DNA from: Pseudotabrizicola sp051200875
GTDB lineage: Bacteria; Pseudomonadota; Alphaproteobacteria; Rhodobacterales; Rhodobacteraceae
DNA length: 64,000 bases
Assembly (NCBI RefSeq): GCF_051200875.1
Contig: NZ_CP195191.1
Span: 2,294,001 to 2,358,000, forward strand
Direction: 5' to 3'
A program made the position numbers and the translations under genes. Of the stretch, positions 37,365 to 45,086 are shown piece by piece (positions within the stretch are counted from its first letter, which is position 1; each line of letters opens with the position of its first letter). The notes below the pieces were generated by a model. It was not told the origin of the DNA. It was given only the letters and a program-made list of their open reading frames with translations, and searched no databases.

Positions 37365-38086
37365 TGCTTAAGATCGGAGTGCCGTCGAAAGGACGGCTTA
37401 TGGAAAAGACCTTTGACTGGTTCGGCGCGCGGGGTGTTCCAATGCGTCAGTCCGGTGCCGAGCGCGAGTATTCTGGTCAGATCGAAGGTATCTCTGGTGC
37501 TGAGCTTGTTCTCCTGTCAGCTGGTGAAATTCCCAAGGAACTGGCCACCGGGCGCATCCACCTAGGTGTTACCGGCAGCGATCTGGTGCGAGAAAAACTT
37601 GCTGATTGGGACATGCAGGTCTCCGAGCTGGCCAGCATGGGATTTGGGCACGCGGACTTGATCATCGCTGTGCCAACCGGCTGGGCAGATGTGGAAGTCT
37701 TGGACGATCTTGATGCCGTTTCCGCCCAGTTCCGAGCCAAACATGGGCACCGTTTACGGATTGCAACGAAGTATCATCGCCTTGTGCGCGAGTTTCTAAC
37801 TCAGAATGGAATTGCCGACTATCAATTGGTTGATAGTCAAGGTGCCACTGAAGGTACGGTCAAAAACCTTACCGCAGAAGCCGTAGCGGACATAACGTCT
37901 TCGGGCGAGACGCTTCGGGCGAACCACCTGAAAATTTTGGGGGATGGATTGATTCATTCAAGCCAAGCGACGCTTTTCGGTTCGCGGCGGGCAAATTGGG
38001 ACGACGAGTCCCGAAAATCCTTGATGGACTTGCTAGTTACCCTTGGAATTTCCGACAGCTGCACCCAATTTCTTGGTAGCCTTTGA
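37364..38086 (+). CDS. hisG: ATP phosphoribosyltransferase, catalytic subunit (short form)
   Basis: 240 aa, lacking the C-terminal regulatory domain of long HisG and hence dependent on HisZ. 'IGVPSKGRLMEKTFDWFG' is the N-terminal signature, and 'VDSQGATEGTVKNLTAEAVA' with 'ADITSSGETLRANHLKIL' supply the PRPP-binding region. It catalyses the first step of histidine synthesis. The other his genes are not in the window. Confidence 0.95.
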   Translation: MLKIGVPSKGRLMEKTFDWFGARGVPMRQSGAEREYSGQIEGISGAELVLLSAGEIPKELATGRIHLGVTGSDLVREKLADWDMQVSELASMGFGHADLIIAVPTGWADVEVLDDLDAVSAQFRAKHGHRLRIATKYHRLVREFLTQNGIADYQLVDSQGATEGTVKNLTAEAVADITSSGETLRANHLKILGDGLIHSSQATLFGSRRANWDDESRKSLMDLLVTLGISDSCTQFLGSL

Positions 38087-38133
38087 CTGATTTGGGAATT
38101 TCCTTAGTCTGGCGTGACTGGGAGACAATGACG

Positions 38134-38493
38134 ATGGCCCGAACCATATCTTTTCTTGTCTTGTGCGTGGGCGTATCCTCGATTTCATCGGCCAATGCGC
38201 AGACCACAAGTTCGGGCGCAGGGATCGCTGCTGCAATTTCCGGGAATACCGTGAAGGGAACGATGGCTGCGTCGGGCGGTTTCGAAGAGTTCTTTGCAGT
38301 TGATGGCCAAATCCGGTCCAGTGATTATTCGGGAAGCTGGACAATCGACGGCAAACGGCTGTGTCTGTCTTACGATGGCGACCCTGCGTCCTGTTGGGAG
38401 CTGGTCATCGACGGAGCCAACGTAACTTGGATTGGCCGTTACGGCGAAGAGGGATCTGGCATTATTATCCCAGGCAACCCAAAAGGGTTCTGA
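38134..38493 (+). CDS. Small secreted protein of unknown function
   Basis: About 119 aa from the ATG at 38134 (MARTISFLVLCVGVSSISSA, a signal peptide cleaved near ANAQ); an ATG two codons upstream is equally possible. The mature part is beta-rich, Gly- and Ser-rich, with a Cys pair ('GKRLCLSYDGDPASCWELV') likely to form a disulfide in the periplasm. No family recognised. It follows hisG by about 50 bases without an evident terminator and may ride on the his transcript. Confidence 0.65.
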   Translation: MARTISFLVLCVGVSSISSANAQTTSSGAGIAAAISGNTVKGTMAASGGFEEFFAVDGQIRSSDYSGSWTIDGKRLCLSYDGDPASCWELVIDGANVTWIGRYGEEGSGIIIPGNPKGF

Positions 38494-38614
38494 ACATAGG
38501 TTTGATCCAAGATGACAAAGGGTTGACAAAGGTCACTTCGTCTTACCATTCGAGAGCATTTTTGCGTATGGCCAGCGTGAGATTGTCCGTAGCCTCTTTC
38601 GTCTTTCTAATGTC

Positions 38615-39331
38615 TCACATCGCGCGCCAAAGAGCCTGTTCGGACAGAAGCGATCGAGCAAGTTGGGCATAGTCGCTGGCGCCTGTGCTGCGCGGCGCAT
38701 CTTGAAATACAACGCCCGTCGAATCTCCGATCACGGAAAGTTTGCTTGAAGTCCTGATAACGACCGGAACTACAGCTTGCGATCCAAACCTGTCGATCAA
38801 CCTTGATCGCGTGACGCGGTGTTGCGAAATGCGGTTCGAGTATTGTGAAATCAGAATGCGCAGAGCAGACAAAGGCATACCGATCGCCTGAAGATCTGAC
38901 ACCAAATCATTCATGGTATGAAGGGCAACAGGCTCTGGCCTCACCGGGATAAGGACGATATCGCTATCGCTAATCAAAGCTTGATGTCCAATTGCAGCCA
39001 CAGAGGATGTATCGAGAATTTGCCACTTTCCCCGATGAGATGGCAAAAACTGTGTTACTTCGGCGGCAAGAGCCTCGTGTTTATCCACGGTATGTATTTC
39101 GACGGAGGGATAACCGAGGAGATTTTTCGTTTTCTTGCTTTGCTCGTATACTGCAGGTTCGACAGGAGTGAGCATTTGGCCACTGCTCACCAACGCTTGT
39201 GAAAGCACCACTTTGGGATCCAGATCCACAATCTGAACTGAAACCCCCTCATGGGCCAAGGCAATAGAAAGATATAATGCAGTCGTGGTTTTACCCGTCC
39301 CGCTTTGTGGATTGAGGATTGTTACCCGCAT
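38615..39331 (-). CDS. ParA/MinD-family ATPase, ParC-like, with altered deviant Walker A
   Basis: 238 aa. The nucleotide loop is 'LNPQSGTGKTTTALYLSIAL': the P-loop GKTT is intact, but the signature Lys of KGGxGKTT is replaced by Gln. Walker B is 'VQIVDLDPKVVLS' and the A' region 'WQILDTSSVAAIG'. ParA ATPases position plasmids, chromosomes or, as ParC and PpfA, chemotaxis arrays. It follows and overlaps by ten bases a gene for a small CheW-like protein. No ParB partner or parS-like repeats are visible, which favours cargo other than DNA. Flagellar regulators nearby suggest a chemosensory role. Confidence 0.7.
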   Translation of the reverse strand: MRVTILNPQSGTGKTTTALYLSIALAHEGVSVQIVDLDPKVVLSQALVSSGQMLTPVEPAVYEQSKKTKNLLGYPSVEIHTVDKHEALAAEVTQFLPSHRGKWQILDTSSVAAIGHQALISDSDIVLIPVRPEPVALHTMNDLVSDLQAIGMPLSALRILISQYSNRISQHRVTRSRLIDRFGSQAVVPVVIRTSSKLSVIGDSTGVVFQDAPRSTGASDYAQLARSLLSEQALWRAM

Positions 39332-39591
39332 CTGCCGTGATCCTTGCTCGTCGCGCCTGCGTCATCCAAGACAAGCTCGCAATCCGAAGTCAGAACTGCG
39401 GCATCCAGGATCATGATTGCCTTCTGATTTACACGCTCCAGTCCGACAATCTGGACGACCTGTCGGATGCCGACAGCATAGTCTTCCTCGCCTAACAAGA
39501 AACAAAAATACGTATCGTCAAGGTTTTCAGTGGTCAGCATCGCTTTGCTGCCATCCTTTTCTTTCGGTTGGATCATTGTTGCCCCTTGCAT
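39322..39591 (-). CDS. Short CheW-like protein
   Basis: 89 aa from the ATG at 39591, fixed by AGGAG six bases upstream. Residues about 25-55, including 'DTYFCFLLGEEDYAVGIRQV' then 'VQIVGLERV', resemble the first strands of a CheW domain ('FxLGxExYAVxIxxVxEI'). A complete CheW has ~140 residues; here only the first part is present, followed by an acidic tail. It may be a truncated CheW or a short adaptor. It overlaps the ParA-like gene by ten bases, so the two proteins probably act together, as ParC and the CheW-like ParP do in Vibrio (inference). Confidence 0.5.
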   Translation of the reverse strand: MQGATMIQPKEKDGSKAMLTTENLDDTYFCFLLGEEDYAVGIRQVVQIVGLERVNQKAIMILDAAVLTSDCELVLDDAGATSKDHGRCG

Positions 39592-40030
39592 AGCTGTCTC
39601 CTGCTTAATTCGGGCGTTGCCAGAGTTGGCTAACGGGCTGTTCGCTGGTAAGTGAAGTCGACCCAGTGATGCCACGCCTCTCCGAGATTTCGCGCAGCAT
39701 AAGAGATTGGGAATTTACGATGGTAAGTTTTGGAAATCGCGGATCAACGCCACTCCTTTTAGGCGTAGATTCTAAAACGGAAAAATCTCAATATATGTAA
39801 TGCATACAAACGGGTTATACTCGCATATCCGTTCGGATAAATAGGCTGCGATCTTCTGCGGAAACCTAGTGAAAATAGATAATCTATCTTACGGCTATGA
39901 CTAATATCTGCCACACATACGAAAGTACGATGTCTGAATTTGATTTGAGTCTCGTTCCTTGACACATCTCTGTGCAAAAATCCGACAGTAATAATTGATC
40001 GACCAATCACATCGGAAATTTCTTCGATAA
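39592..40030. other. AT-rich gap between the CheW-like gene and fleT
   Basis: About 440 bases with markedly lower G+C than any gene in the window and no convincing coding frame. It holds the upstream regions of two divergent units. No sigma-54 site was found for the CheW-like gene on the minus strand. Confidence 0.55.
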
Positions 40031-40051
40031 TTTTAGTGGTGATCACTAAAA
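40031..40051. promoter_or_regulatory. Palindrome upstream of the fleT promoter
   Basis: TTTTAGTG (40031-40038) and CACTAAAA (40044-40051) form an 8-bp perfect inverted repeat around five bases, ending 19 bases before the sigma-54 -24 box. It is symmetric like a dimer-binding operator and could be an enhancer or repressor site for the fleT promoter. Confidence 0.5.
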
Positions 40052-40070
40052 AATCAGAAATCTTCTCACT

Positions 40071-40086
40071 TTGGCACGACTCCTGC
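40071..40086 (+). promoter_or_regulatory. Sigma-54 promoter of fleT
   Basis: TTGGCACGACTCCTGC: full -24 element TTGGCACG, four bases, and CTGC as -12, at consensus spacing. It ends 35 bases before the fleT ATG. The fliA promoter has the same form. RpoN is encoded 2.7 kb to the right. Confidence 0.85.
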
Positions 40087-40121
40087 TTTTAGGTCTTCAA
40101 AAGTTACCTACGGAGACCAGA

Positions 40122-41267
40122 ATGCCCTTGGTTCACATCATCGAGACGTCGATGTCGACATCTGCAGCCCTCTCATTGATGCTTGGGCGTCGCCGGATCG
40201 GAGCGTCTTGCGGAGACAAGCCGGTGGGCGGATGCCAGGTGCTTGTTCTTTCCGGACTTTATGAAAAGACCATCGGCGGTCTGCGTGGCGTCGTCGAACT
40301 GGCGCGCCAATATGGTGCCAAAACGATTGTGATTGTCACTGAAGAGGCAGAAATCATCGAGCAAACCGAGGATCTTGGCGGTCGGATCCTCCGTGTCTCT
40401 CTGCCCACACAAACCGGCACACCGCCCCATCTTCGTGACTGCGCTCTTTTGTACCTAACAGATATCGTCGCCTCCGGGCTGCAATCCATGGTCGCCGCGG
40501 ATCCTTCGACTGGCCAGTTGCTTGATCTGGCTGCCCGCGTTGCAAAGACAGACGTAACTGTCTTCATTCATGGTCCAACCGGCAGCGGGAAGGAAGTTCT
40601 CGCTCGTCAAGTTCACGCGGCTTCCCGACGTGCAAACGCGCCGTTCGTTGCAATCAATTGCGCGGCTATTCCAGAAAATATGTTGGAGGCCATTCTGTTT
40701 GGGCATGAAAAAGGTGCATTCACTGGCGCACAAGCTGCCAATAAAGGACTTATCCGTGCCGCCGACGGCGGCACTCTTTTACTGGACGAAATTTCGGAAA
40801 TGCCGATGGGTTTGCAGTCAAAACTGCTGCGTGTACTTCAAGAGCGCACAGTAACGCCAATTGGTTCTCAGGCCGAAGTTGCCGTAGATATACGCATCAT
40901 AGCCACTTCAAACCGAAACATGGCTGAAGAAGTGGCCGCGCGCCGCTTCCGTGAAGATCTGTACTATCGCCTTAACGTCTTTCCTTTGGCAACCAAAGCG
41001 CTGTCTGACCGCCCAGATGACATTCCAGTACTTGCTGCAAGCCTTATCCGTCGACATCTGGGTAATCAGGGCACCTTGCCATTGCTCACCGCCGAGGCGA
41101 TGTCCGCGCTTTGTGGCCATAAATGGAATGGCAACGTTCGTGAGCTTGAAAACGTCATTCAACGCGCAATCGTACTCTATGCCGACAGTCAAATCACCGC
41201 ACAGGACATTGTCATCGACATGGACTGCCTCTCTCAGCCCTTGATGTCTATGGCAGAGGCCGTCTGA
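40122..41267 (+). CDS. fleT: FleT-like sigma-54 activator without DNA-binding domain
   Basis: 381 aa from the ATG at 40122 with GGAG upstream. The N-terminal ~130 residues form an unusual domain (no conserved phospho-acceptor Asp seen). The AAA+ core has Walker A 'GPTGSGKEVLARQVH', the sigma-54-contact loop 'GAFTGA', Walker B 'GGTLLLDEISEMP' and the arginine-finger region 'FREDLYYRLNVFPL'. The protein stops soon after the AAA+ lid ('CLSQPLMSMAEAV'), with no Fis-type helix-turn-helix. That matches Rhodobacter sphaeroides FleT, which works in complex with FleQ. No fleQ is in the window. In that species fleT is followed by fliE; here an IS intervenes. Confidence 0.85.
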   Translation: MPLVHIIETSMSTSAALSLMLGRRRIGASCGDKPVGGCQVLVLSGLYEKTIGGLRGVVELARQYGAKTIVIVTEEAEIIEQTEDLGGRILRVSLPTQTGTPPHLRDCALLYLTDIVASGLQSMVAADPSTGQLLDLAARVAKTDVTVFIHGPTGSGKEVLARQVHAASRRANAPFVAINCAAIPENMLEAILFGHEKGAFTGAQAANKGLIRAADGGTLLLDEISEMPMGLQSKLLRVLQERTVTPIGSQAEVAVDIRIIATSNRNMAEEVAARRFREDLYYRLNVFPLATKALSDRPDDIPVLAASLIRRHLGNQGTLPLLTAEAMSALCGHKWNGNVRELENVIQRAIVLYADSQITAQDIVIDMDCLSQPLMSMAEAV

Positions 41268-41346
41268 CGGTCTAGTAATAAGAATTTCGAGAATAGAAGC
41301 CTCACTTCCACCATTTGTTTCAAGCGAACTCCAAGCGACCAAAACG

Positions 41347-41425
41347 ATGCCTAATGTTGGTTCGATCACAGAGAATAGGTTCTCCGATCACCTCAACAAT
41401 CTGGTCAAGGAGTTCGCCTCTGGCC
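41347..41425 (+). pseudogene. 5' remnant of a gene after fleT, possibly fliE, cut by an IS
   Basis: A short frame begins 'MPNVGSITENRFSDHLNNLV' and continues 'KEFASGL' into the IS, where it stops at 41454. Upstream the frame stays open toward fleT ('ISRIEASLPPFVSSELQATK') without a clear start. 'RFSDHLNNLVKEF' is similar in style to the early helix of FliE, and fleT-fliE is the order in Rhodobacter sphaeroides. Nothing after the IS continues a FliE reading frame, so the rest has been lost. Identity is an inference. Confidence 0.4.
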
Positions 41426-41445
41426 TGCTGCCGGTTTCGTGGACA
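41426..41445 (+). repeat. IS left inverted repeat
   Basis: TGCTGCCGGTTTCGTGGACA; matches the reverse complement of 42635-42654 except at base 5 (G versus A). Confidence 0.85.
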
Positions 41446-41483
41446 CGAAGATAAGATCGTGACCAAGGAACTGGAGAGTGGAT

Positions 41484-41774
41484 ATGACGAGACGGAAGTT
41501 CAGCCGTGAGTTCAAGATCGAGGCCGTAAGGCTGGTGACGGACCGGGGCGTGGCGGTGGCTCTGGCCGCGCGTGACCTTGATCTGGCGGAGAGCGTGCTG
41601 CGGCGCTGGATGCGGGAATTGACGGCGGCGCCAGCTGCAGCCTTTCCCGGGAACGGGCAGATGCGGGCCGATCTGGCCGAGATTGCAGCGCTGAAGAAAG
41701 AGGTCGCACGTCTTCGTGCGGAGCGTGACATCCTGAAGAAAGCGGCAGCTTTTTTCGCGCGCGAGGCGACATGA
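41484..41774 (+). CDS. IS3-family transposase OrfA
   Basis: 96 aa from the ATG at 41484 after GGAGAG. An N-terminal helix-turn-helix ('TRRKFSREFKIEAVRLVTDR') is followed by a leucine-zipper-like helix ('IAALKKEVARLRAERDILKK') and the usual end 'AAAFFAREAT'. OrfA binds the inverted repeats and normally fuses to OrfB by frameshifting; here the orfB ATG overlaps its stop (ATGA). Confidence 0.9.
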   Translation: MTRRKFSREFKIEAVRLVTDRGVAVALAARDLDLAESVLRRWMRELTAAPAAAFPGNGQMRADLAEIAALKKEVARLRAERDILKKAAAFFAREAT

Positions 41775-42629
41775 GGTTCGCCTTCATTGCCAAACACCGC
41801 CACATCTGACCGATCAGCTGTCTGTGCGACGTGCTGGATGTGTCGCGTTCCGGCTTCCACGCCTGGCTCAACCGGCCGACCAGCGCCCGCGATATCCATG
41901 ACGACAAGCTCGTCACGGCGATCGAGTCGAGCTTCAAGGCCAGCGACCGGACCTATGGTGCCCGCCGCGTGTGGCGTGATGTTCTGGAAGAAGGGTTTGC
42001 CTGCGGGCTGCACCGGATCGAACGGTTGATGCGGATCAACGCCTTGCGGGCACGCCCCAAACGCCGTGGAAAGCCGACGGACGACGGCGAACGGTCGGTC
42101 ATCGCCGACAACATTCTGGACCGCGATTTCCAGGCAGATAAGCCAAACCAGAAGTGGCTGGCCGATTTCACCTCCATCTGGACCGCCGAGGGTTGGCTGT
42201 ATGTCGCTGTCGTTCTGGACCTGTTTTCGCGGCGCGTCGTCGGATGGTCCATGAAGGCAGACCGGGATGCATCACTGGTCATGGACGCGCTGATGATGGC
42301 CGTGTGGCGACGGTGCAAGGCTGACGCGCTGCTTCATCACTCGGACCAGGGATCGCAATACACAAGCGATCAGTTTCAAAGGCTTCTGGCGGACAACGGC
42401 ATCACTTGCTCAATGAGCCGTGCGGGCAACGTCTGGGACAACTCTGCCATGGAGAGCTTCTTCTCGTCGCTGAAGACCGAGCGCAGCCCGCAAAGTCTAC
42501 CACACCCGCGACGAAGCCCGTGCTGACGTGTTCGATTACATCGAGCGCTTCTACAACCCGCGCAGGCGGCATTCCAAACTGGGCTACCTCAGCCCCATGG
42601 AGTTCGAGGCCCGCGCTGTGCTAGCTTAA
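41771..42629 (+). pseudogene. IS3-family transposase OrfB, broken by a stop and a frameshift
   Basis: The rve integrase domain retains the DDE residues: Asp in 'WLADFTSIWT', Asp in 'LHHSDQGSQY', Glu in 'SAMESFFSSLK'. Two lesions are seen. Codon 13 is TGA (41807-41809) where relatives have Trp ('HRHIWPIS'). Near 42485 the frame shifts, after which 'ARKVYHTRDEARADVFDYIE' and 'RRHSKLGYLSPMEFEARAV' continue in another frame to a TAA at 42629. A GTG at 41831 could restart after the first lesion, but the second removes the normal C-terminus. Either a dead copy or, less likely, sequencing error. Confidence 0.85.
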
Positions 42630-42634
42630 CCTGC

Positions 42635-42654
42635 TGTCCACGAAACCGGTAGCA
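42635..42654 (-). repeat. IS right inverted repeat
   Basis: TGTCCACGAAACCGGTAGCA; the partner of 41426-41445, followed by GGCC. Confidence 0.85.
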
Positions 42655-42809
42655 GGCCATGTTGCCGTCTTTTAGCTTTCAGATACCGGCTAAGGTTTCC
42701 TTCGGAGAAGGCCGCCCATTAAGCCTTTCGCAAAGTTGTCATCGAAGCTGCTTTAGTCTTTGCAGCGGCAAATGTAAAAATCGAAGGTTACCAAATAAGA
42801 AACAAATAA

Positions 42810-44162
42810 TCAGATTTGACCGGCCAAAGCTGCTTGGCGGCGTCGCATCGTGGAGGAAGGAATACCTAACATATCACGGTATTTTGAAACAGTTCGACGC
42901 GCGAGGACAGTTCCCTCCGAAGATACCAGTCGGGCAATATCATCATCGCTAAGCGGATTGTTTGAGTTTTCCGACTGTATCAGGCGACGGATTCGATGAC
43001 GAACAGCCAATGCCGAGCCGGGTTCATCACCGTTTGAGCTTTCCAGAGCAGTCGAGAAGAAGCTTTTGAGGGGCAAAGTACCTTGCGGAGTTTGAACCAG
43101 CATACCAGAAGTGACGCGGCTGACGGTGCTTTCGTGCACCCCAACGGCATCTGCTACATCGCGAAGGATCATCGGCTTCATATGAGAAGCACCGTACTCC
43201 AAGAAGGCGGTCTGGCGTCTTGCGACTTCAGCGCCGACCTTGAGAATGGTCATATTCCGATGTTCGACTGCACGAGCAAGCCACTTGGCGACAGCCAGGC
43301 GTTCGCCGACATAGGAACCCGCTTCTTTTGCCATGGGCCCCTTTGACTTAGCGAGTTCTTCTGCATCGATATTGCGAACGACAACCTTTGGCAGCGTCGA
43401 ACGGTTCATGTCGACAGTCCAACCGTCCTGCGAACGCATAATGATAAGGTCTGGCGCCCGCTGCGGCGCTATGAAAGTTTCGAACTTCGCACCCGGCTTT
43501 GGATTCAGTCCCCGCAAAGCGCGCAAATCAAGTTTCAGCTCATCAAGAGAGCATCCGCAAACGCGTGCCAAACCCTTCAAATCAGCCAAGGCAAGCATTG
43601 GAAGGTTGGCGAGAATGGTGTTGAAACGCGGCGTTAAGATCTCCAAATCCGCGGCCTGCAAGCGGAGGCACTCGGCCAAGTTCCGTGCAAAAAGTCCCGC
43701 AGGTTCGATCGTTTGAAGGCGCATCAGCATCACTTCAGCTGTCTCGATTGACACATCGACCGAAGCTGCAACCGACGCCAAATCTAATCCAAGCCAACCA
43801 GACGGTTCCAGAGCGTCGGCAAAAGCAACTGCGAGTGCTTGGTCTTTTCCGTTGAGCCCCATCTTCTCGATTTCTGCCGAAACATGCGCGTACAAGGAAG
43901 GTCCAGGATCAGCAGCCAAAGCGCCAATCCGATCCCACTCCGTGTCGCTTGCCTTACCAGCAGTAGGAAGCGCAGCGACGCGATCCGACGAACGACGCTC
44001 AAACTTCCCAACTTCAACAAACGGGTTTTCTTCCGCCTGCTGCTCAATGTAAGCAGCTAGGTCCGAATTGCCCATCGCCAACAAATGAATGGCCTGCTGA
44101 AGCTGGGCATTGACTACCATTGACTGACGCTGTGTGATCGTCTGGGAAGCGAAAAGTTGCAT
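42810..44162 (-). CDS. rpoN: RNA polymerase sigma-54 factor RpoN (flagellar-type paralogue likely)
   Basis: 450 aa with AAGGAG before the ATG. Region I is Gln-rich ('TITQRQSMVVNAQLQQAIHL'). Core-binding and helix-turn-helix parts include 'LRDVADAVGVHESTVSRVTS', and the RpoN box 'ARRTVSKYRDMLGIPSS' is one residue from the ARRTVAKYR consensus. It directs core polymerase to -24/-12 promoters such as those before fliA and fleT. Rhodobacter sphaeroides has several RpoN proteins, with RpoN2 dedicated to flagella and encoded among flagellar genes; location here suggests the same type. Confidence 0.93.
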   Translation of the reverse strand: MQLFASQTITQRQSMVVNAQLQQAIHLLAMGNSDLAAYIEQQAEENPFVEVGKFERRSSDRVAALPTAGKASDTEWDRIGALAADPGPSLYAHVSAEIEKMGLNGKDQALAVAFADALEPSGWLGLDLASVAASVDVSIETAEVMLMRLQTIEPAGLFARNLAECLRLQAADLEILTPRFNTILANLPMLALADLKGLARVCGCSLDELKLDLRALRGLNPKPGAKFETFIAPQRAPDLIIMRSQDGWTVDMNRSTLPKVVVRNIDAEELAKSKGPMAKEAGSYVGERLAVAKWLARAVEHRNMTILKVGAEVARRQTAFLEYGASHMKPMILRDVADAVGVHESTVSRVTSGMLVQTPQGTLPLKSFFSTALESSNGDEPGSALAVRHRIRRLIQSENSNNPLSDDDIARLVSSEGTVLARRTVSKYRDMLGIPSSTMRRRQAALAGQI

Positions 44163-45086
44163 TTGTCGGTCTCCTTGCGAAGACGAACTTGGCGCTTCCC
44201 GACCAATGAATCAAAGTTTTCATTTGACAGCTCTAAAATGCCAATAAATCGACAACCACAATCCGAAATTGCCCACCCAACCCGTTGAAATGAAATAACC
44301 CCGACGCATTTGGCGTAGGGTCTATACCATTGTATTGTCAGAAAAGTGTTAGCCGCGAAGAAGGCCAAGACACCCTTTTGCGCAGAGTTGGCCGGTGCAA
44401 ACATCGCAGTAACGGCTTGCGAGAGAATCTTATTTCCACGCAGGGAGTGTGGAAAACTTGGGGGTCAGGCTATGGCCCTGCGGTATGCGCCGGTCAACCT
44501 TCCATCTAGAAAGGCGGCCCCTACGAAGGCAACGTGATGGGGCCTTTGGGTGGACATCTCATTACCCGGCGTCTTTCCATCCCTCTGTCGCCAAAGTCGT
44601 CTTCGCGGCCCTCTGCACAGGACGAAAAGATCGGAAGACTTTTGCGGTATCGCCAGCCTTATTTGGCCAGGCTATCCACAATGTTTGCCAGATTGGCATA
44701 GAGTTCCCGGCAACCTGCTTGGACGCGGACAGCGGTGAGAATGACCCACGAAAGTAGAAATCCAAATTGGCATTGCAGACGCAGCGGCAAATGCGTGGCG
44801 CCTTGACCTGATACCGCCCCTGAATGTGACCAGAACCCTTGGTCGATCGGCATGCATCTCACTGCTACTGCTGCGGTAAGGGAAAACCTGCCCGTCTCTG
44901 AGATCTTCTTGAACTCGTCAAAGATAATCGATTTCTGCTATCGCCTTGGCATGGATTCCGCATCTTCCAGCAACGGCCAGAAGCCCAGGAGCTGAGTACT
45001 CCGAAACGGATGGGAAAGCGCCCTTAGCCTAATGTCTTCATCGTTGCGTTCTTAAGTGCCTTATCAACGATGATCGGCGCATAATA
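44163..45086. other. 924-base gap without a recognisable gene
   Basis: Upstream of rpoN and downstream of the glycoside hydrolase gene. Several short frames exist on both strands, none with a good start or family motif. The segment marks the change from the eroded flagellar region to the GC-rich polysaccharide locus. A GG-N9-CC arrangement near 44225-44245 is one base short of a sigma-54 promoter for rpoN. Confidence 0.5.

Larger units (their letters stand above)
41426..42654 (+). mobile_element. IS3-family insertion sequence (about 1229 bp)
   Basis: Bounded by 20-bp terminal inverted repeats with one mismatch and beginning TG...CA. GGCC flanks both ends (41422-41425 and 42655-42658), compatible with a 4-bp target duplication, although GGCC is palindromic and could extend the repeats. 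It contains orfA intact and orfB with two lesions. It sits just after fleT in the plus orientation. Confidence 0.85.

Noticed and set aside
39759..40046. 95-codon minus-strand frame in the AT-rich gap before fleT
   Set aside because: It lies across the fleT control region and palindrome, has no motif, and AT-rich DNA gives such frames by chance with few stops in one register.
44163..44260. Possible sigma-54 promoter before rpoN
   Set aside because: The best GG/GC pair is one base too close; spacing is critical for this promoter class.
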